From Paenibacillus sp. SYP-B3998 (lineage in GTDB: Bacteria; Bacillota; Bacilli; Paenibacillales; NBRC-103111): DNA of 64,000 bases. The DNA is taken from contig NZ_JAAIKC010000016.1 in NCBI RefSeq assembly GCF_010820665.1, forward strand, positions 39,922 to 103,921. Direction: 5' to 3'. Of this stretch, positions 28,596 to 37,795 are shown one piece after another. Within the stretch, counting starts at the first letter, position 1. Each line of letters begins with the position of its first letter. A program made the translations under genes and the position numbers. The notes under the pieces were generated by a model that searched no databases, was not told the DNA's origin, and saw only the letters and a list, made by a program, of their open reading frames with translations.

Positions 28596-31262
28596 CTACT
28601 GATGTCTTGGGGCAAAAGGTGATGCTTGCCTGGGCCGATCTCTAAACCCCTGATAATTTCCATCATGAAAAACAACGGCGTCGTTGTAAAACAGCGGATT
28701 TGTTTCAAAGGCATTCATCCATGTGATGATCTCTGTCTCTACCTGATCATCATTGAAAGCCACGATTAGCAGGAGTCGCTCGCTGTAATATGGATGACGG
28801 CGTTTAATAAAAGTAAAGTACGTCCCGACAAACATCTGCTCGCGGTAAATAAGCTTTTCTTCATCCATATAGATGCCTAATGTATCTAGTAGCTTTTCTT
28901 GTTTCTTACTCTTGCTCCTGACGTCAATAATAATTACATGGTTCGTATGACTTGAACTCTCCTTCTCCCAATCCAATGCTTGCTCATTGATTGCCTCATA
29001 TTTGTAATAAATGTAGCGGTCTTTGATCGGATTCTGCAGCAAATAGACAAGCTTGCTAACCAAGCTCCGCTTGCTTGGAATACCGCCTTCAGGTTTTACG
29101 ATCGTACAAGCGCTCAAATAGATTTGTTTAATCCCCATTTGTTCCTCATCTACACCGATGGTATGATACTTTCCTTCAAACTCTTGTTCGGTCATAGGAA
29201 TGACCTCCACCATATATTTATCAGGCTGCCAGCTTACCCAAAGTTTGCAGTAAGGCGTTAGATCCACTCGATGAACGGCGCTATTCACCGCAATTTCTAT
29301 CGTAGGAGCGAGGATCATCTTCTCCCTGCTAAGAAGTAAACTGAAGCATTCGATATTGTGCATTTCAATTTCTATTCGATTAGGGGCCATCTTCTTTGCC
29401 CAAATCTTTGACGGCTCTTCCAAATTGTCAATTGCCTCTACCTTAAGCCAATAGGTTTTGTTGTATCCCGGTTCAAGAGGGGAAAGCTTAAGCTCTTCTG
29501 GATAAGGATCTCGCTGCTCGGCAATCAGCTTGTGGAGCAATACTTTGGAATTCAATATCGCATTGAACTCGTTATGCATAAAACCGTGAACTATACGAGT
29601 TGTTGACTTGGGTAGCCTTTTTAAAAAGTGCATGAATCGCGTAGAGTTAAAAAACCAGTGTTCAGTGCTCATCAACCCCAAAACAGTCATATTGCTCATG
29701 TTATCGACCTGTGCGTACTCAGGCTCATTAATACTTAACCGCATATCGCCAATGACGCTGGCGATTCCAGCAAATGTATCCGGCACTTGCATCGCGATGC
29801 GAAGTGTTTTCGTAGCGCCTGTACAGAAACCGATCAAATGAATGCGGTTCCGATTCACGTTGTAGGTCTCTGTAAGTCTATTGATCATACGAATGACGTT
29901 AACGTCATCGACATAATTCAACCTGCCAATCCCGACGATGTTGATAATAAAAGCATCCGAAATAGAGCTATGTTTCACCCATGGAAGATTTACTGGATAA
30001 GATCGAGCTAGCGCATCATGAAAATAAACGACCAGCGGGTAGGAGGATTCCGGGTTATAGTCGTCCGGCATATACACCGTGTAAGCAGCAAGTCGATCTC
30101 CGTTTGGCTGGGGTTCATAAACGGTGAAACTCGATCCAAACACCTCCCGATACGTCATCTTGACCTCCTTCTCTGAAGTGCTGGCGTATCGAATGAATTT
30201 CTCAAGGACTTGAAAAAGAGTAAGGTAACAAGTATTCGGCACATACTGATGCAAGGCCTTGAAGGCCTCAGGCAGAGCCACCATCTCCCTGATGGTCGTG
30301 ATCACAGACTGATCGCTATCCTTCCGCTTCTCCACTTGCTGTATAACCTGGTCTATGCGGCTCTGAAATTCACCGTAATACACGTAGGCCTCGCCTACCT
30401 TGGCAGTGTCTCCCGCTCCTTCGGCGCGTATGCGGAGCAGGCCGTTAAAGTCGTCCTGCCATGGAAAGATCGCAACCGAGGAAGCAGCTAGTTCTTTAGC
30501 CTGCAATAGATTTCCTGCCGCATTGAAGATGCTGACATGAACAATTTCAGTTTGACGATCCACATATTGAGGAAGAACGATCAAGTGTAGTTCCTCATTG
30601 GGCATGTAAAATACACGTTCTGGGAAGAGGCTGTAGGATTGCTTATAGGCGTCCAATAAATCCTCATCTTTAAAGCCCTTCCCATTATCCTCTAAACAAT
30701 CAACCGGATTGAGCTTAACGATGATTTCCTGATTAGACAAAGGCACTCTCAAGGCAAGGGGGCATTCGAACAATACCGTATTGCTTCCTTCGCGAAACCG
30801 GTACAAGAAGAAGTAGTCTTTAATCAAATAATCGTGATTCCCTGTTACGACAAGCTGTCCATTGATCCACATCCGGATTGGCGAAGGAAAATAGGTAATC
30901 ACATTGACTAGAATATCTTGCTCTTTCTGGCAATACACTGTGTTTAACCCATACATGTATTTATCCGGTTCAATCGTAAATAGGTTTTGGGGCGTATTCA
31001 CTTCTTGATAGCGATTAATCATTTCAGAAATGTACTGTCGCCAATTCTCTTCTATTTCCTTCCGAGGGAGCATAACAAGCTCGTTAAAGTACAGCAATCG
31101 AGCTTCCGTGTCCAGATAAGGATCGACTCCCATTTGATTGACACCATTCGTAAATGCGCTTCGCACCAGCCACCGGCTTAGCGCATTTGGGATGTCTCCA
31201 GCAAATGTGATCGGGCAGTGGCTGTTGGACACCAACTTTTCCAGATACGCCTGCAATTCCAT
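28596..31262 (-). CDS. Large alpha/beta-hydrolase protein with Cys nucleophile (prolyl-oligopeptidase-like)
   Basis: 888 residues, no signal peptide. N-terminal 370 residues are mixed and unassigned; a hydrolase domain follows at about 380-600 with YPLVVYFHD (oxyanion strand) and a nucleophile elbow reading LIGFCTGAT, Cys480 (codon TGT) where Ser is usual, and a candidate His in GFMHNEF (about 560). The C-terminal 280 residues are unassigned. Cys-elbow enzymes of this fold include dienelactone hydrolase. It could release or transfer an acyl group from the neighbouring acyl carrier protein. GAGGT is before the ATG, 4 bp after the stop of the upstream small gene. Confidence 0.65.
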   Translation of the reverse strand: MELQAYLEKLVSNSHCPITFAGDIPNALSRWLVRSAFTNGVNQMGVDPYLDTEARLLYFNELVMLPRKEIEENWRQYISEMINRYQEVNTPQNLFTIEPDKYMYGLNTVYCQKEQDILVNVITYFPSPIRMWINGQLVVTGNHDYLIKDYFFLYRFREGSNTVLFECPLALRVPLSNQEIIVKLNPVDCLEDNGKGFKDEDLLDAYKQSYSLFPERVFYMPNEELHLIVLPQYVDRQTEIVHVSIFNAAGNLLQAKELAASSVAIFPWQDDFNGLLRIRAEGAGDTAKVGEAYVYYGEFQSRIDQVIQQVEKRKDSDQSVITTIREMVALPEAFKALHQYVPNTCYLTLFQVLEKFIRYASTSEKEVKMTYREVFGSSFTVYEPQPNGDRLAAYTVYMPDDYNPESSYPLVVYFHDALARSYPVNLPWVKHSSISDAFIINIVGIGRLNYVDDVNVIRMINRLTETYNVNRNRIHLIGFCTGATKTLRIAMQVPDTFAGIASVIGDMRLSINEPEYAQVDNMSNMTVLGLMSTEHWFFNSTRFMHFLKRLPKSTTRIVHGFMHNEFNAILNSKVLLHKLIAEQRDPYPEELKLSPLEPGYNKTYWLKVEAIDNLEEPSKIWAKKMAPNRIEIEMHNIECFSLLLSREKMILAPTIEIAVNSAVHRVDLTPYCKLWVSWQPDKYMVEVIPMTEQEFEGKYHTIGVDEEQMGIKQIYLSACTIVKPEGGIPSKRSLVSKLVYLLQNPIKDRYIYYKYEAINEQALDWEKESSSHTNHVIIIDVRSKSKKQEKLLDTLGIYMDEEKLIYREQMFVGTYFTFIKRRHPYYSERLLLIVAFNDDQVETEIITWMNAFETNPLFYNDAVVFHDGNYQGFRDRPRQASPFAPRHQ

Positions 31263-31266
31263 TCCT

Positions 31267-31494
31267 TTACCTCGCTTTCTCCTTAGTTAATGAACGATTG
31301 GTTACACAACGACAGTAAGACCTTCTCATCTCCTCCAGATAAAATAGGTCTGTATCATCCTCAGGCCGGCCCAGCACCCACCCTAGCCAAGCCATCGCGC
31401 CATTTACATCATCCCTGGTGATACCCGTGTATATGTATCTATCCGTGATCACGATCTTGTTCTTCCAAATTGATGGCCAAAGAATGCGTTTCAT
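31267..31494 (-). CDS. Small hypothetical protein in the ACP/BtrH island
   Basis: 75 residues (MKRILWPSIWKNKIVITDRY...), unrecognised. Its ATG overlaps the TGA of the preceding frame (ATGA), which suggests translational coupling, and its stop is 4 bp before the 888-residue gene. Confidence 0.45.
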   Translation of the reverse strand: MKRILWPSIWKNKIVITDRYIYTGITRDDVNGAMAWLGWVLGRPEDDTDLFYLEEMRRSYCRCVTNRSLTKEKAR

Positions 31495-31745
31495 ATCGAA
31501 AAGCGGGTGATCAAGTCCTTATTCCACTGGCACACGAGTTGAGCGTTAGAAGCATCAACAACCTGCTCCAAATAGTCGGTATTTGCAGGTTTGATGGCGT
31601 TCGACATGCCAATAAAGCCTTCATATTGATTCAGGATTGGGAAGAACACTCTCGTATACTCCAGTGCATAGTAGGCCTCGTTAATAATTCGATTACTCGT
31701 AAGGATGACCGTTGTGCCAATTACAAATGCGCCAAGAAATACTCT
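31491..31745 (-). pseudogene. 3' end of an unidentified gene without start
   Basis: An open minus-strand frame reads FLGAFVIGTTVILTSNRI to LITRFSI and stops at 31491. There is no start codon with a ribosome-binding site; it begins just where the second acyl carrier protein frame breaks, so an internal deletion seems to have fused two genes out of frame. Confidence 0.4.
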
Positions 31746-31863
31746 TTGGGCAGAAGGAGTCGATGCCCAAGTCCGCCAGCATCATTTCATCCCTCAATCC
31801 ATCCTCCTCGACACCTATCGCAATTTCGCTAATAGCCGCTTGAATTTGTTGTCTCACGTTCAT
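31693..31863 (-). pseudogene. Second acyl carrier protein, truncated
   Basis: From ATG 31863 (GGAG 10 nt upstream, overlapping the BtrH-like gene end by about 35 bp) the frame reads MNVRQQIQAAISEIAIG and LADLGIDSF, giving the phosphopantetheine Ser of an ACP. It then runs out of family sequence at FCPKSISW, so helices III and IV are missing. Likely inactive. Confidence 0.55.
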
Positions 31864-33013
31864 TGTGATCATTCTCCTTTTCAGATAGGGGCAACATGCA
31901 GATTCGAAGCTGATCCACAACAAGGCTTTCAATTTCGATGATAGCTTGCAAATTACGTTCCAGATCATCGAACAATCGGGGAGCTTTGCTAATAGCCAGT
32001 TTAAGCGCTAAATTGGCGCAAATATCCCATCGTTTGGCTGATTCTCTTAGTTGATCGCCCAGGATGATCACAGCCTCTTGCGGCAGCAGGTCGGCGATTT
32101 CCTCAACAAAGACAAGGAATCGATTCCGCCCTCGCGCTACCCTTTTGAGACACGTGTTGTAATATTCCTTAAAGAAGAGAGCCACAGTCTCACCAATAGG
32201 CTGTTCTTTCCTGAGCAGCATGCTTTTCCTAAAGGCATCTATACGCCCTAGACCGCTTTCCCCAACATTATGAGGCTGTTCTCCCCTCATACGCGTGTAG
32301 CTCTCTCGGAGAACAGCTAACAGCCTGTCCTTCGTTATATGGAATTCCCGTCCCGTATCGAATTCCATCCAAAGGTGACGAATGGGTCTTCTATACTCGC
32401 CAACAACCGGACTCATGCGCGGTGTATCGGATAGTCTCGCTTGCATGAACGCTTCCATCGGAACTTTACCGTCAAAATCGCTGCTGGAAAGCAAGTACTT
32501 ATCAAAAATATCGTAGGTCTTATGCTCATAGTCATAGCCTGTAATGACAACTGCATGTAGACCATGTTCTTTCAGATAAGCTCTGTGATAGCTCATATAA
32601 TACAAATCCACAACAGCAGCAACAGGTTTATTCCCATCAATCAGTTCTCTCACTCGATCAGCCGCCACCTCGGGATCATCATGGATATTCAGACTTATCT
32701 GTATGCGGTCGCCATGCTTTATTGCTCCTTCTGTCTCTTGACTGCCCTTGAAATAAGTCGTCTTAGGAAAGTACGCAAACTCCAGCGATGAATTTAACTC
32801 GGATTCTGTGAACTCGACAGACGTCGAGTACCTGTACATATAGGTCGTACCCATATAACCGGTTTCTTCATTAAACATAAAAGATAGATAGTCAGCGAGC
32901 ACGATATTAGGATTATGCCCTTGATGAGCCAAGCACGCCCCATAAGCAGCCGCAAAGCAATCGTTGATATATGTCTCATAATATCTCGGCACATTTTCAA
33001 CTGAATTTCTCAT
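31829..33013 (-). CDS. BtrH-like protein (BtrH N-terminal domain, DUF4872-type C-terminus)
   Basis: 394 residues. The N-terminal half has the BtrH_N cysteine-protease-like layout: INDCFAAAYG (Cys19) near the start and HAVVITGYD (His) at about 175-185, followed by YDIFDKY. The C-terminal half is helical. BtrH of butirosin synthesis moves an acyl group from the carrier protein BtrI onto an aminoglycoside; other members are uncharacterised. AAAGGA is 8 nt before the ATG. Adjacent ACP genes support an acyl-transfer role, but no aminoglycoside genes are seen. Confidence 0.7.
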   Translation of the reverse strand: MRNSVENVPRYYETYINDCFAAAYGACLAHQGHNPNIVLADYLSFMFNEETGYMGTTYMYRYSTSVEFTESELNSSLEFAYFPKTTYFKGSQETEGAIKHGDRIQISLNIHDDPEVAADRVRELIDGNKPVAAVVDLYYMSYHRAYLKEHGLHAVVITGYDYEHKTYDIFDKYLLSSSDFDGKVPMEAFMQARLSDTPRMSPVVGEYRRPIRHLWMEFDTGREFHITKDRLLAVLRESYTRMRGEQPHNVGESGLGRIDAFRKSMLLRKEQPIGETVALFFKEYYNTCLKRVARGRNRFLVFVEEIADLLPQEAVIILGDQLRESAKRWDICANLALKLAISKAPRLFDDLERNLQAIIEIESLVVDQLRICMLPLSEKENDHNERETTNSSGY

Positions 33014-33104
33014 GTCTTACATCCTTTCACCCCTTATTTATACCTTTCATTGACAATTTTAATTCTGCCGTCTGTCTCTTGCGCTACCGTTCCATTGCTC
33101 TTCA

Positions 33105-33306
33105 TATAAGTAGCCAGTACATCTCGTAATAAGGCACCACGACTGGATCAGCTTGGCATCTTTGAATTGGAGAGAGGCCTCCAATAGAGATCGCTCCCGA
33201 AGTAGGCACCAAAATGCCGATCAACATTTTCACTGTAGAAGACTTGCCCGCTCCATTCGAACCGATGAAACTCCTTAACTAAATCGCTCACTTCAATTAA
33301 AGCCAT
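33105..33306 (-). pseudogene. ABC exporter ATPase remnant with internal deletion
   Basis: Starts with AGGAGG then ATG at 33306 (MALIEVSDLVKEF), the normal opening of a viologen/daunorubicin-type ABC ATPase, then jumps frame straight to GSNGAGKSSTVKMLIGIL, the Walker A region. Roughly 40 codons are missing between, and the rest of the protein is gone after GAISIGGLSP. Confidence 0.7.
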
Positions 33307-33323
33307 TTCCACTTCCTCCTGCC

Positions 33324-33584
33324 CTAAATCAAAGTGTGCTCCCCTGTCTTTTGCTCCACCATGTGAATCAACTTGTCCAGTGTATTTAAATTGTCAAGCA
33401 ACAGCTCTTCATCGTTAAAAACAATCGAGAATTCCTCCTCAATATTCACGACAATTTCCATGCAATTAATAGAGTCCAAGCCAATTCTACTCAGTGATTC
33501 CTCTCTGGACAGGCGTTTGACATGATCAACCTCTAGTCGAAAAACCATAGCAATGATCTCAACAATCTTGTCGTAAATCATCAT
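33324..33584 (-). CDS. Acyl carrier protein
   Basis: 86 residues from ATG 33584 (AAGGAG 9 nt upstream). Four-helix ACP pattern with GLDSINCMEIVV, where the Ser (residue 38) would carry 4'-phosphopantetheine. First gene of the minus-strand island, upstream of the ABC remnant and the BtrH-like gene. It probably carries a specialised acyl group rather than serving fatty-acid synthesis, since no fab genes are nearby. Confidence 0.85.
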   Translation of the reverse strand: MMIYDKIVEIIAMVFRLEVDHVKRLSREESLSRIGLDSINCMEIVVNIEEEFSIVFNDEELLLDNLNTLDKLIHMVEQKTGEHTLI

Positions 33585-33653
33585 AATCACTCACTCCTTG
33601 TTAACTCGCCTTATTTTACGATTGGGGATGATTGTGGACATACTTAACTAGGC

Positions 33654-35801
33654 TTATGGCTGAAGTATACTTTGGATGAAGACGGCAAAGTCCGCTCTAG
33701 TGACAACAGATCCGTCCACCGCTCCCGGCGTACCTCCGAACTTCAAGGTGAGACTCTGGAGCAGATCTTTCATTACAGGAGTATCGGCTTGATATTGAGG
33801 TACAGCCGACTGAACTTCAACAGCCGATTTACCTAAAGCGCGGCTTATCAATAGAACTGCCTCGTACTGGGTGATCGACTGGGTCGGATGGAAGTATCCG
33901 TCTTCATACCCCTGAACGATATGCTTCGCATATAATACACCAATCGCTTCATGCCCTCTCGTTGTTTCCGTTACATCGTTGAAGCTTTGAGCTGAGGCAT
34001 TTCCTTTACGGTCGTCCGCAGAGGGTTTCAGAGCCATCGCAATATCCCCTTTGGTAAAATAAGCAAGAGCAAACGCCACAGGAGCCGTATAATCGATTGC
34101 ATGTTCATTCGTTGAATATGAATCCACAATGTCCACATAAGCCTTGGCAGGCGGTGTACTGCCACCCGCATCCTTGAGGATTTTATCAATGGCAGGGTCC
34201 CCACCGAATTTATTAGGTCCGCCTACGACAAGACCTGGGATGTAAGTATGCGTTCCCACCATAATCCGGTTATGCGGGTGCAGAGGCATTTTCGTACCAG
34301 ATCCGGTCATATAGGTGTAGCCGGTTGCATTTCGGCCGAACAAATAGTGAAGCTGATCAAGTGCTCCCTGTACATAAGCTTCTTTTGGTGACAAGGTATT
34401 TGCCAGCAAGAGAACGTTTCCTTGCGCTACACTATCCTTGGCCGAGCCCCAGCCGTATTGGTCCGTGCTTAAGGCAACACGATAGCCGTCATTCGTGATC
34501 TTCTCCAGCAACGAATCAGCATAGGCAAGAATGGAGGCCTTCACCTTCTCTTTGAGGGAAGTATCCGCATATTCACTGGTAGCGTATGCGTATTGTCCGA
34601 GTAGAATACTGTTCGCCCATGATATCGGCCCAGATTTCTGTGTCAGCTGATCCGCGAAATGCTCCTTAATATAACGGTCATAATCCCTATTGCCTGTTGT
34701 TTTTAGCAGCTCTGCCACAGCCCATATACGCTCCTCGTTGTCTGTCGTTTTGCCATAGGCTCCCGAACCGCTGTCTTGATCCTTATCTGAGCGGAATTCC
34801 GGAGACGGATGCTTCTCCAGATATTGCTGCGCTTTAAGCGCATTATTCAGTAGCTCCTTCGCATAGACGGCATCAAACGGCTGGTAGATGCGTGCAGCCA
34901 TCGCCATAACGCCCGCGTACTGTGCGGTTCCGTAAGTGGAAAGTCCGTACACATAACGATCCTGGGTATCCAACTCAGGTTTAATAAATCCTGGCCATCC
35001 CTTACCGGCTACCTTAAAATAGACAGCCCCGTCGCTACGTTGCATCTTCTTCATCCAATCCAGCTCGAATTTCGTTTCGGCGAGAAGGTCGGGTAGCTTG
35101 CTGTCATTCGTGGAGCCTTCGGGTAACACCATCTGTCCTTTATAAAATTTTGAAGGGGCAAACTCATAAGCAAGTAGCAGTTGGGCCGTGCTGACTGTAG
35201 CGGTTGGGATGTACTTACCGAAGTCCCCCGCATCATACCATCCGCCGCTGGCATCGATAATATCGCCTTTCTGATGAAACTCGTCCGAGAAGTACATCAA
35301 TGCTTGTTTGTCCTGCGTATGCCCCGCTTGATAGGAAAGACCGGTCAGACCGTCGCGAATGGCAGTCCCGGACCTTCCAAGCGCATAGGATCGGATCGCC
35401 TGCAGCAGGGAGTTCCGATACACATCGTCTCCGATACGGAACGGATAGGAGACTCCTCCCCCCTCTATCTGCAACACATAAGTCCCAGGTTCCTTATAGG
35501 AAGAGAAATCCGCCTTTCTGACAGTGTCACCGGAATTCGAATCATTGACAGCAGCCGATAACTTCCCGCTATACACCTTCTTATTAGAATCCAAGTTGAT
35601 CAATTGAAACTGGTCTGCAGCCGTCGTCTCAGTCACTAGTGCCACTTTGTCGGCACTAAGCAAATATCCAATCTGATCTACCTTCACCGTCGTACCAACC
35701 AATGTTGCTTCAGCAGCTTTCGCCGTAAGAGGCATCACGGAAGATATTGCGCCCAACGAAATTGAAAGCGATAACAATATATTTGAAAATCGTTTCCTCA
35801 T
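33654..35801 (-). CDS. Secreted GH9 endoglucanase with N-terminal Ig-like domain and C-terminal SLH-like repeats
   Basis: 715 residues. ATG 35801 is chosen: AGGAGG lies 8 nt upstream. Signal peptide about 1-30; a CelD_N Ig-like domain (about 35-120, VKVDQIGYLL); GH9 (alpha/alpha)6 domain (about 125-590) with GGWYDAGDFGKYI (base Asp pair), PHNRIM and an NEHAIDY segment for the acid Glu; then SLH-like repeats (about 610-715, HIVQGYEDGYFHPTQSIT), fewer than the usual three, so wall binding is probable but weaker. Hydrolyses beta-1,4-glucan. A box C promoter lies about 70 bp upstream. Confidence 0.92.
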   Translation of the reverse strand: MRKRFSNILLSLSISLGAISSVMPLTAKAAEATLVGTTVKVDQIGYLLSADKVALVTETTAADQFQLINLDSNKKVYSGKLSAAVNDSNSGDTVRKADFSSYKEPGTYVLQIEGGGVSYPFRIGDDVYRNSLLQAIRSYALGRSGTAIRDGLTGLSYQAGHTQDKQALMYFSDEFHQKGDIIDASGGWYDAGDFGKYIPTATVSTAQLLLAYEFAPSKFYKGQMVLPEGSTNDSKLPDLLAETKFELDWMKKMQRSDGAVYFKVAGKGWPGFIKPELDTQDRYVYGLSTYGTAQYAGVMAMAARIYQPFDAVYAKELLNNALKAQQYLEKHPSPEFRSDKDQDSGSGAYGKTTDNEERIWAVAELLKTTGNRDYDRYIKEHFADQLTQKSGPISWANSILLGQYAYATSEYADTSLKEKVKASILAYADSLLEKITNDGYRVALSTDQYGWGSAKDSVAQGNVLLLANTLSPKEAYVQGALDQLHYLFGRNATGYTYMTGSGTKMPLHPHNRIMVGTHTYIPGLVVGGPNKFGGDPAIDKILKDAGGSTPPAKAYVDIVDSYSTNEHAIDYTAPVAFALAYFTKGDIAMALKPSADDRKGNASAQSFNDVTETTRGHEAIGVLYAKHIVQGYEDGYFHPTQSITQYEAVLLISRALGKSAVEVQSAVPQYQADTPVMKDLLQSLTLKFGGTPGAVDGSVVTRADFAVFIQSILQP

Positions 35802-35868
35802 GCTTCCAACCTCCTGTAAATAGGTATAGGGTGCAAGATTTAAAGTATCACTCGTGTTCCATGATTTA

Positions 35869-35922
35869 ATTATAGATTTCCCCATATATCGAATCTATCT
35901 GTAAGGTGATCTTTTGAACACT
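35869..35922 (-). promoter_or_regulatory. Box C promoter for GH9
   Basis: Minus strand: AGTGTTCAAAAGATCAC starting at 35922, then CAGATAGA, and -10 TATAAT starting at 35874, 48 bp from the box start. Confidence 0.75.
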
Positions 35923-35983
35923 AATATGACATTCTCATTTAAATTTTCCAACACGCTACAAATAGTGGGACAAAGAACTAAAG

Positions 35984-36023
35984 AAAAAGCCTGCGACCTC
36001 TCTAAAGACAAGTGATCGCAGGC
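35984..36023 (-). terminator. Terminator of the GH5-ricin gene
   Basis: Minus strand: GCCTGCGA pairs with TCGCAGGC, then TTTTTCTTT. Confidence 0.8.
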
Positions 36024-36042
36024 AGTTTCAGGTTACTATTCC

Positions 36043-37488
36043 CTAATTTAATTTGTACAGATTCCACTTTTGAGCATTCGTACCATTGTCATCCCAAATT
36101 TGAACGTTCGTACCGTTCGCAGTACCTCCAGCATTTACATCCAAGGCTCTGCCATTGTGGCCGGCTATCAATTTATAAGAGCCTCCTCCTACACTTACAA
36201 TGCTCCACTTCTGGTTTAAGCCGCCGCCATAGCTCCATATTTGCACATTTGAACCATTGACCGTGCCGGCTACATCCAATCCTTTATTGCTGTTGGTGTT
36301 AATAACTTTATACAACCCGCCGCCAACATCTGTGATCACCCACTGCTGAGCGCCCGTGCCGTTATCATCCCAGATCTGTACGTTCGAACCGTCTGCAGTA
36401 CCCGCAGCGTTTACATCTAGAGCTTTACCGCTGCCTACATTAACTAATTTGTAGGTTTTACCGGAAACGATACCATCGCCTGGCGGCGTTGATCCTGCCT
36501 TCATACGATCTCTGACAAATTTACCTGATGCCGTTAACTGCGCGTCGGACCATCCTCCATACGGACTTGCGCCAGGCGCTAATGCAGCCGAAGCTTCCGT
36601 TTTATCGCATAACGACCAATTGACCCAGCTCAACTGTCTGTTCGTTAAATAATCCATCCATTGCTGGGATTCAGCGAGAAAGGGACCGCCGTCACCGGAA
36701 GCGTCGCTTGTCCCCCACTCTGTAATGAACACAGCCACACCTTTGCTCCTCGCATAGTCAATACGATCTCTCAGCAATTGACCGTGAGTTCCGGCATAGA
36801 AATGCGTTGTATACATGATGTTACTGTAAGAGAGAGGATTGTCCGCCGCATCATGCACATCCTGACTCCATGTTCCAGTTCCCACGATGATAATATTATT
36901 CGGAGCAATGGAACGGATAACCGGGATCACTTCCTCTGCATAAGGCTTTATATGACCGTTCCAAGTGGCATACCCATTCGGTTCATTGCAGATTTCATAA
37001 ATCACGTTCGGATAATCCTTATACAGTGTGGCCATTTCCCTAAAAAAACCTTTTGCCTGTTCCTTATAGATGTTCGGATCTTTTTCACCCAGTACATGCC
37101 AGTCGATGATCACATAGATGCCAAGATCAATCGCGGCCTGTACGGCTTCTTTTACCTTGTTTTTTTGGGATGGATCGTTGATATATCCGCCATCTTGCGT
37201 AAACATTGCAGGTCGGAACACATTCATTCCCCAATTGTCTCTCAACCATTTCATACTGTCGTAGTTCACGTACTGTCCAAACCATTGCGTTCCATGGGAA
37301 CTCATACCCTTTAGTTGGATGGTTTGTCCCGCCTGATTTACCAAATTGCTTCCAGAAACTCTCAATTGACCGTTTTGGGATACCACCGAACCTGCTGCGG
37401 CTTTTGCCTTCTCTGCGGGAACGAAAGTTACTGCCATCATAAAGGTGATAAGAAATGTGCAAAAGATCAAAACCATTCTTTTCAGCAT
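36043..37488 (-). CDS. Secreted GH5 endoglucanase with C-terminal ricin-type lectin (CBM13)
   Basis: 481 residues. Signal peptide about 1-31 (AKAAA); GH5_2-like barrel about 45-330 with GMSSHG, acid/base ICNEPNG (about Glu171) and nucleophile ITEWGTS (about Glu256); a ricin B trefoil at about 345-481 with three repeats ending in NQKW/AQKW-type motifs, which bind galactose- or xylose-containing glycans. GAGGAGGT precedes the ATG. Own box C promoter and own terminator. Confidence 0.94.
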   Translation of the reverse strand: MLKRMVLIFCTFLITFMMAVTFVPAEKAKAAAGSVVSQNGQLRVSGSNLVNQAGQTIQLKGMSSHGTQWFGQYVNYDSMKWLRDNWGMNVFRPAMFTQDGGYINDPSQKNKVKEAVQAAIDLGIYVIIDWHVLGEKDPNIYKEQAKGFFREMATLYKDYPNVIYEICNEPNGYATWNGHIKPYAEEVIPVIRSIAPNNIIIVGTGTWSQDVHDAADNPLSYSNIMYTTHFYAGTHGQLLRDRIDYARSKGVAVFITEWGTSDASGDGGPFLAESQQWMDYLTNRQLSWVNWSLCDKTEASAALAPGASPYGGWSDAQLTASGKFVRDRMKAGSTPPGDGIVSGKTYKLVNVGSGKALDVNAAGTADGSNVQIWDDNGTGAQQWVITDVGGGLYKVINTNSNKGLDVAGTVNGSNVQIWSYGGGLNQKWSIVSVGGGSYKLIAGHNGRALDVNAGGTANGTNVQIWDDNGTNAQKWNLYKLN

Positions 37489-37592
37489 ATAAAAATTACC
37501 TCCTCAAATTGTTTGTCGCTCAATTTCGCGTCTTTGTCTTCCTCGGCTGTCCGTTTGCTGATCACTGTACCTCCTTCCCTTGTGCATTTATT

Positions 37593-37647
37593 ATTTTACC
37601 TATTCGAGGTAAGGGACCTCTATCCGCAACGTGACGTCTTGAACACT
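37593..37647 (-). promoter_or_regulatory. Box C promoter for GH5-ricin
   Basis: Minus strand: AGTGTTCAAGACGTCAC starting at 37647, then CGGATAGA, and -10 TAAAAT starting at 37598, exactly 49 bp from the box start. Confidence 0.78.
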
Positions 37648-37698
37648 TTGATGACTTGTTCCAACGATACGCTCCCGAATGAACCGCAAAGTAACGGA

Positions 37699-37753
37699 AG
37701 TGTTAATCTGTCATCAAAAGTGTTAGATGGTGGAAAAGAAAAACATGTATACT
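37699..37753 (+). promoter_or_regulatory. Box C promoter for kinase 1
   Basis: AGTGTTAATCTGTCATC at 37699 and -10 TATACT at 37748, 49 bp on. It faces away from the GH5-ricin promoter; the two boxes are about 50 bp apart. Confidence 0.68.
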
Positions 37754-37795
37754 ATCCGTATAGGAATATCATGTAGAATATCGAGGTGCCATTCC

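Noticed and set aside
31470..31832. 120-codon plus frame in the ACP island
   Set aside because: Antisense to the ACP and downstream remnants; no ribosome-binding site.
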